A DNA stretch of 64,000 nt from Phlebiopsis flavidoalba (lineage: Eukaryota; Basidiomycota; Agaricomycetes; Polyporales; Phanerochaetaceae). Positions 10,553 to 21,773 of this stretch are shown piece after piece. The stretch is from the NCBI GenBank assembly GCA_035772785.1, contig JAOCPU010000002.1:1116001-1180000 (forward strand). The letters are read 5' to 3'. A model generated the notes under the pieces. The model saw only the letters and a list, made by a program, of their open reading frames with translations, did no database searches and was not told the DNA's origin. The translations under genes were made by a program, and so were the position numbers. The number at the start of each line of letters is the position of its first letter. The stretch's first letter is position 1.

Positions 10553-12833
10553 ATGGGACACGACACTCACATCGTCTTCGTCGCATTTCAAGCTTGGGGC
10601 AAGTGGCCTTTCATATTCAGCTTGACCTATCTGACCTTCGTTTTATGCGCTCTGTACTTCTCTACTACACCCACTAGGACACACTAAGCCACTATGCACC
10701 CTCGCTGCTCGTCTGACGAAGCTTAGACCCGTTTACATCACCTTCTTTGCTCCTCGCCAGATGTACAAGCGGGTGGTCATGGAGATATCGCGTAACTTTG
10801 AATATGACGAGTGGAACATACAGAGCCGTATTAGGTATTTGGACTTCCTCTTTCTCCGGCAGTACCGATCTCATATGAGCTTCTTCCGCAGGGTTCTCGC
10901 TCTCAATTGGCACGAGCAAGATATGTTCGATATCGAAGTGGTCGGCCAGCACTTTGCGCTCGAAATGAAGAAACTTTCTCAACGGTACTTCTGTTCATTG
11001 CGCCTACACTGGTATGGACATACCACCTTTGGCGCCACCAACTACTGTTCTTGTTGACGTATGTTCACACCATCACTCCACACAATTGAAGTAATTACAT
11101 GTGCAGACCTTCGGCCATAGCTTCCTGAAAATCGCTCGGGACTTGTCAAGTAGCCTCAAAATCTTCGCTTGGGCTCCGGTCTCCCTAGTGGCTATACTCG
11201 GACTATTCGGTCCCTTTGAGCCAAACTCTGTGGGCAAAATGCAACACGAAGTGGAGACGTTATTGAGGGAGCCAGGGAGAAACTTTCTTGAGGTTGCAAG
11301 TGCGGTATGTGTGCTACAGACATAGTGAAGAAAGTATGGACTGATATACTCCACAGATCTTCAATACACCTAGCAACGCTATCATACATGTTCCCGGTCT
11401 GCCACCCATGTACAAGTATGAGAATTATCCGCAGAAGGTCAGAAAACCCCTCGTGCAGGTCTTTCATAAGCGACACTAAGTACGGTGCTGAAAACAGCCG
11501 ATCCTGATATCTCCAATTGTCGGCGCGTTGCACTTAGGAGCACACAAGTAAAGTGTCCAATCAAAGACGTATGCTTATGCTATGCTGATGCGCTATTCAG
11601 CTTGTTTCAAGAATGCGACGGTGTCATTACTTCTTCATTGCGAACGCAGAACCTGAACGTAGCCTGCAAGCTATGAGCGATTTCCTCAAGGAAACGTCGC
11701 GCCAACTTTATGTTGTTGGGCCTCTCCTTCCCTCTACCCAGCGCGCAGCCGCCGTAGAAATGGAACAAGCTGCGAAGTCTCCCGAGATTGTTACGTTCAT
11801 GAATAAAGCGCTGCAATCTCATGGTGAACGGTCACTGATCTATGTGCGTTCTTCCGTGCAAGCCCAACATTGACTTGGCTTGACCTGCCCCTGGCTCAGA
11901 TATCTTTTGGAACATTGTTCTGGCCCTCCAACCCTGACCACCTCTGGATGTTTCTGGATATTCTGATTGGAAGAGGTACTCCCTTTGTGAGTATATCTTT
12001 GATGTGAAGCGATGGTCTATGCTAACTACTTTTACCATTAACTCCAAGATATTCACATATGCGTCCGCGCTAGCAACGGTTCCAGACAATATAGCCGAGA
12101 GACTTCGGACGTCGGGGCTGGGAATTATAACGACATGGGCTCCACAACAACTTGTTCTCGAAAATCCGGTAAGTCTCATCTTTAGCAAGCCATACCTTGG
12201 CTGATGATGTGTGGGACGCTTCCAGGCCACTGGTTGGTTTGTGACACACTCCGGTTATAACAGCTACTCCGAGTCTATCCTTTCTGGCGTTCCCATGTGA
12301 GTTTTGTGATTAATCGTGCAGATCCAGTATCTGATTTTTAATAAGGATATGCTGGCCCATGGGGGCAGATCAAGCCCTCAATACCCTCCATCTCACAGAC
12401 AACCTGAATGTGGCCTATGAGTTACTTGAAGTCCGTACAGGAGACGGTCTCAGACCCCATATATCGCACTGGAAAATCTCCGTCGGGAACACTGGAGGCC
12501 ATTCGGGCAGAAGTCCACAGCGTACTCGACCGAGCATTTGGAAACGATGGTGATCAGAAACGTGCCAACATTCAGAAACTTAGGGACGGCAGCATGCAGC
12601 TGTGGGATGAGAGTGGACACGCACGTCTCGCGGCCCTCGAGTTCCTCGACTCCTTGTCACCTGATCTTGTCATAGAGGATCGAGAAGCTACCCGCCATAA
12701 GGTACGCAAGAGTTTGAGCGCGCGGGTTCTTAGCCTTGCGTACAGCAGCTTTTTACCGTCGAAGCTTGGGGCGCATCTGGGTGCCGTCGCAAGAGCTCTC
12801 TTTGTGATATTAGGCATTAGTGATGATGAATAG
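10553..12833 (+). CDS. UDP-glycosyltransferase, GT1 family
   Basis: Transfers a sugar from a UDP-sugar to a small acceptor, often a lipid or secondary metabolite. The N-terminal acceptor half begins THIVFVAFQAWG, then HTKPLCTLAARLTKLRPVYI. The C-terminal nucleotide-sugar half has the signature block: SLIYISFGTLFWPSNPDHLW near 11,835-11,935, TTWAPQQLVLENP near 12,130-12,168, THSGYNSYSESILSGVP near 12,245-12,293 and ICWPMGADQ near 12,345. The HSGYNS and DQ elements correspond to the HCGWNS and terminal DQ of plant GT1 enzymes. The ATG at 10,553 starts directly before the conserved N-terminal strand. The first intron appears to use a GC donor (10,599-10,677). The tail after LAALEFLDSL (to 12,833) is less certain. 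It is convergent with TRM11. Acceptor unknown. Confidence 0.88.
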
Positions 12834-12973
12834 ACTTTGGACACGGTATGTGAAGGATCGACGATTTCTCCGTCGCTGAAGTAGGGTGTGTTCGTTCACG
12901 GATTGTACGATATATTAGAGGCACTCTTAGGTGAAATCGTCATTCTGGACAAATCAATTCAGCTTTTGGCGTG

Positions 12974-14930
12974 TTAACCTTCTTGTAGAGTACACTGAGT
13001 CATGAGAGCAGGGATTTCATCACCATTTGACGAGTTGACTAGTGCCCGATCAAGATCTTCCTTCTTGAACCCCTGGAAATACTTTTCTCTGAAGTCCTTG
13101 TGGGCTGGCACATGTTGTGGTGTACTCGGAGCCTCGGAGGGGAGCCCGTCAAACGTTGGAGGAGGGTATTTCATTGCCGAAACCTTTTTGATGGTAATGA
13201 GCTACTGAGACTATCAATGTCAAACCACTTGATGTTGCACAAGGAAGACATACCCTTCGGCCCCCAGGAGCCAAAGTCTTGCAGTGAATTGGCCACGACT
13301 TGCATACCATCGCAAAGTAGGGTTTCTATGTCTATCTCGGCGTAGTCCTCATTGACCGTCGGCAGGAAAAAGACCAATCGACCGCCAGGCTTGAGCGCGT
13401 AGCGTGCTAGCAGTACGAGATCCACTGCCAACGCCGAAAGTTCATATGGCTTCGTGGGTGGTATATACGGCTGATCATCTCTATGTGCATATGAGAACTC
13501 AAGATTGCTGGGAGGGCTAAATGTGCGGGTTGTGCGTGCGTACATTCGATTTGCAACATACGCTTGACTGGCAGCAGACAGAGCTTTCTTCCTTCCAAGC
13601 CGTTTTTGCGCCAGCACGTACTCCGTCTGTAGGCACGTGAGCCTCTTCCGGAGGACGCAGTAAACACGATGTTAGTTAGTTAACTCACAAGGCGGATCAG
13701 TGTGATGATAGCGTCGAACATCTCGCCACATCGCCACGGATTTCGCGTCACGTCGAACGTGCACAGGTCCATGATTCTCTGCGACACCCCATATTGTTCA
13801 GCTGCACGCAGAATCCCGGGGATGTTACCTGCGAGCAAAAGTTAGATAAGACCCCCAGGAGACATGTAGCCGTCATCACCTTTTACCCCTCATCTGTCTG
13901 CCATCTATGTCTGATCCATATACGTATGCACCAAAGTGCGCTGTAGTCTTGATTTAAAGCATGAGTAAAAATGAGAGGAGTATGAAGTGTGTCAGAGGGA
14001 CGTACACATACGCCATGCTCCCAGTACCGATAAACGGGTCGTACACTAATTTGCCTGGAGAAGCCTCATATGATTGACGTTAATGAATGATCTTCGCCCA
14101 ATGACTCTTTTTAATTCACCAATGTCTGGTTAGCCATAAGTAGCGAAATTTCGGCCTCCATGCTTGTATTCCCAAAGTACGACCGCTTTTTGACATCGAA
14201 CTTTTTGACAAGTGATCTGGCCGACCCTTCTTCTATCTGTGAATGTGATTCATTGGGATTAACGAGTATGAAGACAGCCCTTCTGAACGTACCAACCTGC
14301 CAAAGTAAACCTCAAGGAACTCGCCGTCTCCTTCGAGCTTATTGCGAGTCGTTCCGTGCTTGTCAGGGTCTGCGATTGCGCTGCACTGAGTTTGGAGACG
14401 AGGTCTCTGCTAAAGTTTGCTTACACTCCTCATAGACACATAACTCTATCTCCGCTGTTTTCATATTTATCTCGCCCAAGAAGTCCATGAAGTCAAAACT
14501 CTCCATGACTTCTCTCTGACGGCGCTGAATGATAGAGTGGGTTATACGCCTCCACCCGGAATTTGAAGGACGTATTCTTAGCATATTTCTCCCATAAATG
14601 CTTGTTTCTTCGAGTGCACTCGTGCAGCTCTTCATACGTCGATCCTCTTGCCCAGAAGTCATGTACTGATCTGAAGAGCACTTAGTCGTGTAGAGGTCAA
14701 TCAACGAGACACATACTTGATAAGAATACACCTTCGTGCTAGCTGTTTTTGCATCATGTTCGTTATCGAGCCCGAGGACCATGAACGGGCGGGAAACATC
14801 GAGTTTTTGCTCAAGTCTTCTTCGGGGAACTGAATTGAGATACCATAGAGTTCCGCGACGGACAAGAGTTCTGGTATACGGAATTCTTCATGAGCCTGCG
14901 CAAAAAAACGAAGAGATATTGCGAAGCCAT
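12974..14930 (-). CDS. TRM11: tRNA (guanine-N2) methyltransferase catalytic subunit
   Basis: Makes m2G at position 10 of cytosolic tRNAs, as a complex with Trm112 in yeast. The start MASQYLFVFAQAHEEF matches the family N-terminus once one T of a run (14,902-14,908) is ignored. Then follow IPELLSVAELYGISI, YEELHECTRRNKHLW, KFRVEAYN, SFDFMDFLGEI, KTAEIELCVYEE and the Rossmann catalytic part (GKLVYDPFIGTGSMA-like region near 14,040, FDAIITDPPY near 13,700 carrying the catalytic DPPY motif). The DPPY codons are interrupted by a 2-base duplication and then by an intron starting gtgagt. The C-terminus includes KPGGRLVFFLPTVNEDY and DFREKYFQGFKKEDLD, stop at 12,974. Several introns and one-base breaks. 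Shares a 140-base tail-to-tail gap with the glycosyltransferase. Confidence 0.9.
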
Positions 14931-15131
14931 ATAGATGGCCCGTCGCTAACTGGCGAGGTAAAAACAAAATGTGACGTCTGTGAGGGTGCAAATACGGCCA
15001 CCTTTTCGGAAGATCTGAGACAACACAAATGATCGATCATATCTGAAGCGATGTAGCTTATCTTACAATTTTCCTTAACGGGCCACACCCTCCATTCGTG
15101 AATTATGGTGATCAGACATAGCAAGTGATTA

Positions 15132-15429
15132 CTGTAGCTAATTCGACCTGAACGGCTGTCACATGTCACAAGGGGCCGAAAAAACCGTCGTTTCTCGCCC
15201 CTTGTCACATGTCACAGACCCCCGCCGCCGCTGTGTGACACGTTGTTTCGCACGGCGCTTATGGCTCGGAATTTTCCGCGCCCTGCGGCGCGGGTGTGGC
15301 GCCCGTTGGGAGTCGCCCGTTGGGAGTCGCCCCCGTTGTCACACGTCACCGGGCCCACCGCCGCTGTCGCCGGTGCGTTTGTAAGTGTCACACGTCACAC
15401 CCGCCGCCGTTCAGGTCGAATTAGTACAG
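15132..15429. mobile_element. MITE, 298 bp, TA-flanked with 25-bp TIRs
   Basis: The left terminus 15,132-15,156 (ctgtagctaattcgacc...) and the right terminus 15,406-15,429 are inverted copies differing by one missing base. Both are flanked by TA (15,130-15,131 and 15,430-15,431), as expected for Tc1/mariner-like target duplication. Inside, the motif tgtcacaYgtcac occurs four times, at 15,157, 15,203, 15,337 and 15,386: two near each end, like subterminal transposase-binding repeats. A 14-bp unit (cccgttgggagtcg) is tandemly duplicated near 15,302-15,330. The core is very GC-rich and has no coding capacity, so it is non-autonomous. It sits between the TRM11 5' end and the zf-4CXXC 3' end. Confidence 0.85.
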
Positions 15430-15609
15430 TAGTGTAGTCTACAACAGTCCGAACTGTAAGTATTCCTGTCTCGTCGGAGTGTGACGGTTAGGATGAGAAT
15501 AGCCATGTTTACGGTTACGTCTAGTGAGTATTGGGGTCCATAACAACTTGTGTGGTGCATTGACTTCATGCATAGAACTTCGCGGCTGGTACGGGGCCTA
15601 CGTTTCGAG

Positions 15610-18030
15610 CTACTTCTCGGATTTTTCAGCCAGTTTTTCGTCGCTGACACGCCGAATGCGCCATTCAAGGAGTTCAGCGTAGTTTCGTAGTCCGCCGACG
15701 AGCTCAAGAAGCTCGCGTGTGACATGTGCCTGCCGGGCTTCGTTGTCGATATGCATTGGTTTCGTTTCTCCTCGTCTGATAAATCAGACAGAGGCGAAAC
15801 TGCGCGTGAAGTAGAGACACTGCTGAGCTTAGAGCTTGAAGAGCTGCCTTGTGCTTTTCTCATGACGAGACTTGCCGTTCGCTGCGAGTTTACCCGCAGA
15901 GCCTCCTTGGACGCTGGACTTGGCCTCGAGCCACTCTGCGAGCTTCGTGATCTCGGTCGGCTGCCAGAAACCCCACCACGCTTCTTCGTCCTCTTCCAGT
16001 GATCCGTCTTCATCTCCATCCTCGTCCTCGTCATCTATGTTCTTCATCTCTTCCGCTCCTTCGGGCTTCTTCCCCCAGACAGCGATGAACCATGACCAGC
16101 GTTGCATTTCCCGACGGTCGTCCTCAGAAAAAGACTCGCTTGCGTCCAATTTTCGGTTTTTGTGAATTTACCCTCGATAAGCTTAACGGCCGCATCACTC
16201 TCACCAACGCCGGGGGAGAGGGCATAGTACACCCGACCTTCGGTATCCTGACCAAGGGGGGAGAAGCGGGGAATGTGTCGAGTAGCGGCGACGCGAAGCG
16301 AGAGTTCAATGTCTTGTAGGAGTTTTGTTGTGTTGTTGTCGCCTCGCTTTGTCCTTGACACCGGTCAGGTTCTTCCAGCGAGTGTTCTCGTTTCCGATAG
16401 CCTCTTTAGGCGCTCTTCGTGAGCTCTTTCTCTTCGACTGGACCAGTTTCGAATGAATCACGAATGGAAGGAGCATGGAGGGCGATGTCGATGAGGTCTG
16501 AGATGACAGGGAGAAGCTGTGCAGAGCTGACGATATGAATGTTTCTGGCCGTCCTTGCTCTGTAGACCGCTACGCGTAGTTTCGTACAGTCGTAGAGGGC
16601 GGGAGGCGGGCTGGGGTCGGCGAAGGAAAGCCACGCACAGTCGACAGAATCCCGGGGAAAGAAATCAGGGCGCTCCAAACGCGGTTCAGATTAGCACCGC
16701 TAGCTTTCACAGCCCTTACAGCGTCTTTGGCTTTTGTGCTAGCATTGTGATCTTCCCGGGCCTCGGCAACGTCCACAATGAGGTCAAGCAATCCCTGGAC
16801 AATTGACTTGACGCAGAGCTCGCTGACCCACGCGATAACATCACAGTCGGACTCTGTATCGACGTCCCACCCCCCCCCCAGACGGTCCAAGGTTATCGCC
16901 AGAGGGCTCCTCAAGCTCATCCAGATTGCTTTGAACAAGTTGCAAGGCAAGAGCGAAACGAACGCAGAACTCGCGAATGTGTAGCCGTGACACTGCGTCG
17001 TCGTGCAGTAAATCAGTAGCCACGCGAGTCCATACAGGCCTTGGTAATGGCTTTGGAGGCTTCGTTATGGGCTTGCTCGCTTTGACCTTCGGGACGTTCT
17101 TGTGGGCCTCGGCGCGCTTTGCAGGTTCGGCTTTTGGTGCTTTCAACGTCTTGTCAGTCTTCTTCACTCTTGGCTTCCTCGCCTTGGACAAAGTAGATGA
17201 GCCCGCCTCGGTGGAGCCCTAGGTATATCGTGAGTATGTTTGTTTGCAGGTGGGGGATAAATTCGGGACGTACCTTGGCGTTCGCCTCCGCTGCTGCTGC
17301 TGCCTTCTCAGCTTGACGAGCTTTGAGGTTCAGATTTCTGCTCATGTGTAGACATGTTAGTCTTATGCAACATTGTTTAGCAGCATACAACGTACCCAGT
17401 TGGCTCGAGTCCTTTAGCCTTACGGCAGACACGGCAATTACAATCGTCCTGGCATTTTGGACATCTGTGGCAGTTGTCAGAGAGAGTATATGCAGCGTTT
17501 GTGTGAGTGTAACGTACTGGAAGTAATATCCCTCGGTCAAAATGTGGTTCTCCCTTTGCTTTTTTTCGACAATTCGGACGGGTCACGAGACATGATTCCA
17601 TTCATGTCTTGATGATACCGGTTGTTGAGACATGCTCTACAGTAGCGCAATCTGCATCGGTCGTCATGGGCCCGTGATTTTGGGATTCTTGAAAGTGCAA
17701 TGGAGGCCCTCTGTGGCCACATATTAGGGACACAGCATCGGCGCGAACTGATGACAGTACTCACCAGATCTATCACGTTTTCTATTGCATTGATGACAGT
17801 AGAAATATCCGTGTGGGTATTCCTCGGAAGGTATGTCGGCAGGTGTGAGTGTAGTGGACTTGTGCTCCTTCGTCGAGGCCAGTTTTTCTCTTCTCCGAGG
17901 GCTGTGGAGCGGAAGCCACTTTGGACTTCTTGACCTTTGCGCTCAGCGATGCCTCTTGGGAGTCGTGGAGGTCATCCTCAGTGGCTTTACGTTTCTTAGA
18001 GAGCTTTCCGTCGTCTCCGAGAGCCGCCAT
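15610..18030 (-). CDS. zf-4CXXC_R1 zinc-finger protein with DDT/WHIM-like region
   Basis: Chromatin or transcription type protein related by its zinc finger to the monoamine-oxidase A repressor R1/CDCA7 finger. It starts MAALGDDGKLSKKRKATEDD at 18,030 with basic nuclear signals (KKRK, KVKKSK). The finger runs from about 17,800 to 17,390: FYCHQCNRKRDRS, then RCRLRYCRACLNNRYHQDM, then CPKCQDDCNCRVCRKAKG with the last cysteines in the expected CPxCxxxCNCxxC spacing. An Ala/Lys helix follows (RQAEKAAAAAEANAK), then a DDT-like helical region near 16,980-16,560, a WHIM2-like LGQDTEGRVYYAL near 16,250, an acidic run DDEDEDGDEDG near 16,020, and the last helix LLELVGGLRNYAELLEWRI ending KSEK at 15,610. 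A run of ten C at 16,870-16,879 lies in an exon and shifts frame. Divergent from TIM17. Confidence 0.8.
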
Positions 18031-18396
18031 GTGAGACTGACTGTTGGTTCTAGAGGGACGGAGGGGCGTGTTTTTCTCCTTGAGGCTTTGTTCGGAGGAG
18101 GTGGAAGGTCTAGGGTGGACAGAGAGGGGGCACGTTGATATATACCTGGGATTGTCGCCGCTGGATGGGCCTGGTTTTGTTCTCAGACATCGCGGAGCAA
18201 TGTTGATGGTGGTTGTGGTCCAAGTCGGATGGTCGCGTCCCGCCCAAAGTGGTAGAACGCGACAATTCACGTGACCCCCGCGTTTCACCTGCCCTAAATC
18301 GCTCCGGGCGCCTCGAAAAGTTCTCCGCACTTGCGGCGTGTGTTCGTCAGACTCGGACTTAGTCTCAGCACCCTCACACACCCTTACACAAAAGCT
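18031..18396. promoter_or_regulatory. Shared divergent promoter of zf-4CXXC gene and TIM17
   Basis: Only 366 bases separate the two start codons, which point away from each other, so both promoters must lie here (or overlap the 5' leaders). The stretch includes cacgtgac (18,268-18,275), an E-box-like CACGTG, roughly in the middle. No TATA box is evident. Confidence 0.5.
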
Positions 18397-19138
18397 ATGG
18401 CCCACGCAGATCACACTCGGGACCCCTGGTATGTACTGAGCAATTTAAAGGTGTTGTCCCTGTACTTACGTCGCGCGAAGCCCATGGGTCATCCTCTCCG
18501 ACTTCGGTAGCGCATTCGCCATGGGTGCAGTTTGGTGGTACTATTTTGGCATGGTATCAAGGGTGCTCGGAACTCACCAAGGGTGCGCACATACGTACAG
18601 CTTTACTGTTGAAGTTGTCCTCACTCTTTGTCCTCAAAGGGTGATCGCTTTGTCGGTGCCATGTCTGTCATCAAGGCTCGTGCACCAGTCACAGGCGGCA
18701 ACTTCGGTGTCTGGGGTGGCATGTTCTCTACATTTGACTGTGCCGTCAAGGGATGGAGGCAAAAGGAAGATATGTGGAACGCCATTATTTCCGGCTTTAT
18801 GACTGGTGGTTGTCTGGCTGCTCGAAGTAAGTCGTCGCCTTGCTTTGTGCGCTACTCTAGCCACCTCAGCGCTGGAGGATTGATGCCTCTGGGCCGTGCC
18901 TCGAATCCCATGCTAATTCCGTACCTCAAGGTGGCCCTCGATCTGCACTTGGATCGGCTATTGCGTGTGGTATCTTGCTTAGTGTGTTTGAGGGTGTGGG
19001 CGTTCTCATCTCGCGGGTGTTCAACGACAACACACGACCTCATCTACCACCATGTGAGCATCAGCCCTTCATACCTTTTCTCCTTACTTATTACCCCCTC
19101 CAGTACCGGAAAACATGCAACCACAGCCAGCCTCTTAA
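18397..19138 (+). CDS. TIM17: Mitochondrial inner-membrane translocase subunit Tim17
   Basis: Core channel component of the TIM23 presequence translocase. The start [20 protein letters not shown] carries the family N-terminus with its DPCPW and acidic residues. Then come [60 protein letters not shown] and [20 protein letters not shown]. Next are [20 protein letters not shown] and the end [11 protein letters not shown], stop TAA at 19,136. Four transmembrane helices with glycine-zipper spacing fit the Tim17/22/23 family. Four introns, the last at 19,054-19,103. Two extra T bases (near 18,532 and 18,546) in the second exon break the frame; everything else is canonical. Confidence 0.95.
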
Positions 19139-19492
19139 GCCTATACTGCATTCCTACCCTAGTTCCTGGACGTTAGATGTATTAATCTGCTTTTCCTGCT
19201 GTCGTTGTTCACTCGCTACTCATTCTCTATATAATCTGCTACTTGAACACGTACCAGGACCCTTTGCGACTGAGCATATCCGAAGTCAAGCATAGCGCGA
19301 CCTGCGACAGTTTGGAATCCGGAGACGTTCGGCCGGTGAGTTTCTTGCTTGTTCACGTAGTAATGCAGCATCCAGACTCAAGAATTCAGTGCCATAGACT
19401 CAAGAGTTCAGTTTGCCATAGACTCTTGCACCCTGAAACTGCTGTCCAAACATTCTTGCACGCGCAACAAAGTGGCATGACAAGTGCGTCCC

Positions 19493-21199
19493 CTAGTTGA
19501 TCTTCACTAAGACTTTATCGCCTTTCCACGGATTTCCTCGACGCTCTTGTATCCCGATAGGCCCAAGGTGACCTCCAGATCGGCGATGATCCCTCTCAAG
19601 ACCTCTTCAACCCCTTGCTGCCCGCCGAGTTGACCGCTAGGCCGTACATGTAAGGACGCGCCCACTGTTACATCGTTTCAGACGTCACTAGTCACTACCC
19701 AGTCTCAAGTGAGCGTCGGAGCTTACCCAGGCGCGGCTTGCGCGCCTAGCGCGATGGCTTTCATGATATCGCTGCCGGATGCGAATGCCAGAGTCGAAGA
19801 GGACTGTGAACTTCCCGCTCTCCTGGCCGGCCTTGATCTTGGACGAACTACAAGATTTTCTGAAGCGCCCAGATTGAGGAGCTGCTCCTTCTACTTTTCC
19901 GGCCACCTGGGAGAACGTCATTCTGTCAATAGCAGATCATGTCGGGCGCGATTCATCGTACCGGATGGTTTTGATACGACGTACGATGAAACCATTCGAC
20001 ACCGTGGTCCATGGCTTCCTCCGCGTCCTGCAGGCGCTCTTGTTGGTGATCACGCAAGCACAGCCTCTTTTGACTTACCTCCACACTCATAATCCCCTTC
20101 AATATCAACGGACCCTCCCAATTATCCCTGAGGAACTTCAAGTCTTCCCAACTATTGAATGCACCCAGGTACGTCTCTGTTTCGTCCACTCCGCCGCCAA
20201 CCGCATCGTCTTTATTGTTTTCTCACCTTCTCGTCCGCCGACGCGCTCGTACAGCTTGTCCAAAAGAAACCGTGCCCGGGGTCATACGGGAACGCCGGTA
20301 CATCATCGGCAGCGGCTCCTCGCCGTGCATGCGCGTGAAAACAGGGTCTGAGAGTCCCACCTGCGCGCCGACACCATGGATGGTCGGCATGTACGCCCCT
20401 GCGATGTCGTGGGTGCGCCAGCCGACGAGAGGATCAGTTCGACGGTGAGCACGAGCGCAGTGAACCCGTTCTCCTTCGCGCGGCTCGTATGAGGATGGAT
20501 AGCGTGGCACGCATCGTCGATCGGCCTGCAACCTTGGTCAGCCAGCCCCGGGAATGGCGCACAAGAACGGATCACCTGATAGAGCTGGTACCACCGATGT
20601 CCGTCGCCGTTCGCGGCAGCGACGCTTCTCGATAGTCCGCGTGGCCGAATTGGACATCGTGAAGGTCACCCCGACGTCCGCGGCGCCGCAGCTGCCGTTG
20701 CGAGCTCGCCGTCTGGGGATGCATAAGCCTTGCACGCTCACGGGACCCACGATCACTGGCGCGCCGTGCTCTCGCCCAAAGAGCGTCGTCTGCGTACATT
20801 CGTTGTCAGTTTGGCATCTGAACGGAGTACAACGTCGCGTACCTTCAAGCTGCGGTGTGTAACGTTCCGCAATACCCGAGGTACAATCTTCCACTTGTTC
20901 AGCTCCTCACGGTTCGCGCCGCGCCGCCGCACCGGTGCCCGCACTCGAAAACACGTAGGAGAACGAGTCTTGGGCAAAGTCAGGTGCGTCGACCCATCCT
21001 TGGGCAGAACATCGAGCGAACACGTACTGCTCGGATACCCCTTCAGCTTCTCCCGCGCCATCTCCTCGAGCTCCTCGAACAACACCGTACCTAACATCGG
21101 CGGCTTACGGGATTTGAATATGTCGGTCAGATACTGTGTCCAGGATTTCTCGGCCCCATAGGATGCTTTGACCGCCAGCTCGGCGATCTCGTTCGACAT
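19493..21199 (-). CDS. FMN-dependent alpha-hydroxy-acid dehydrogenase / lactate 2-monooxygenase-like
   Basis: Flavoprotein of the glycolate oxidase/flavocytochrome b2 barrel family, oxidising a 2-hydroxy acid such as lactate. No cytochrome b5 domain precedes the barrel. Start at 21,199: MSNEIAELAVKASYG, then SWTQYLTDIFKSRKPPMLGT and FEELEEMAREKLK. Barrel pieces follow: WKIVPRVLRNVTHRSLK, TTLFGREHGAPVIVGPVSVQ, DVGVTFTMS, NGFTALVLTVD, LKFLRDNWEGPLILKGIMSV (the substrate/FMN Lys strand), EEAMDHGV leading into the catalytic loop, FTVLFDSGIR, DIMKAIALGAQA, and a C-terminus DLEVTLGLSGYKSVEEIRGK. The loop that should read SNHGGR is degraded to NHPVR-like sequence near 19,965. Frame breaks throughout. 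Lies head-to-tail downstream of the BLI-3-like gene. Confidence 0.85.
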
Positions 21200-21773
21200 C
21201 GAGTGCTGGGTTCTGCGTTCTCACTCCACGAGACACAGGTGTCCTTGTCATGAGCGTATTTGAACGTACGTTATATATCAGCCTGGGTTTCAAGAACCCG
21301 ACTAGGACACTGGTGACCTTCTAGCCGGACCGAATGTTTTCCATTCACATTCCCAGGACAAGATCCAGAGAAGGGCTCGGAGATCAACTTGGGTCATCCA
21401 ACTATCCGTTTTGTCGCATCCCGATAGGAAGTCACTCGGAATGGTTCTCACATACTCGTCGCAGGTGAGACACTTCGTGGTCTCAATTTCACACCACTCA
21501 GTGTTAGATTTTGTGTACACACTGCAGGGATACATTTGGCGTTCCATAGAACACGACCATCGTGAATATTCCAGTTTCGGGTCGCATATATGCGTCGCCT
21601 TTTGGGCCCCCATACCTAACAAAAACCTTCTGGCGACCTTAAGCACCTTTAGCATCCCCCGCTTCACGATTATGCAGGCAGTATGCGTTGCAATGATATG
21701 TGATGTCTCCGTGTTATATGCTACATTATTACAGGTATGATACAGTTGGTATTTTTACAAACCCTATTCCGAT
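21200..21773. other. Intergenic between two minus-strand FMN genes
   Basis: About 570 bases. Open frames occur on both strands (for example a Cys-containing 121-residue frame on the minus strand at 21,302-21,667) but none resembles a known family or shows conserved-looking motifs. Probably the promoter of the hydroxy-acid dehydrogenase plus the 3' flank of the BLI-3-like gene. Confidence 0.4.

Noticed and set aside
10553..12833. Glycosyltransferase as a base-J-type DNA glucosyltransferase
   Set aside because: The signature is GT1 (THSGYNSYSE...DQ), not the fold of known DNA glucosyltransferases, and no nuclear signal was seen; kept only as an adjacency observation.
15132..15429. CRISPR-like array from the repeated tgtcacaYgtcac motif
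   Set aside because: Four short, unevenly spaced copies inside a TIR-bounded element of a eukaryote; no repeat-spacer structure.
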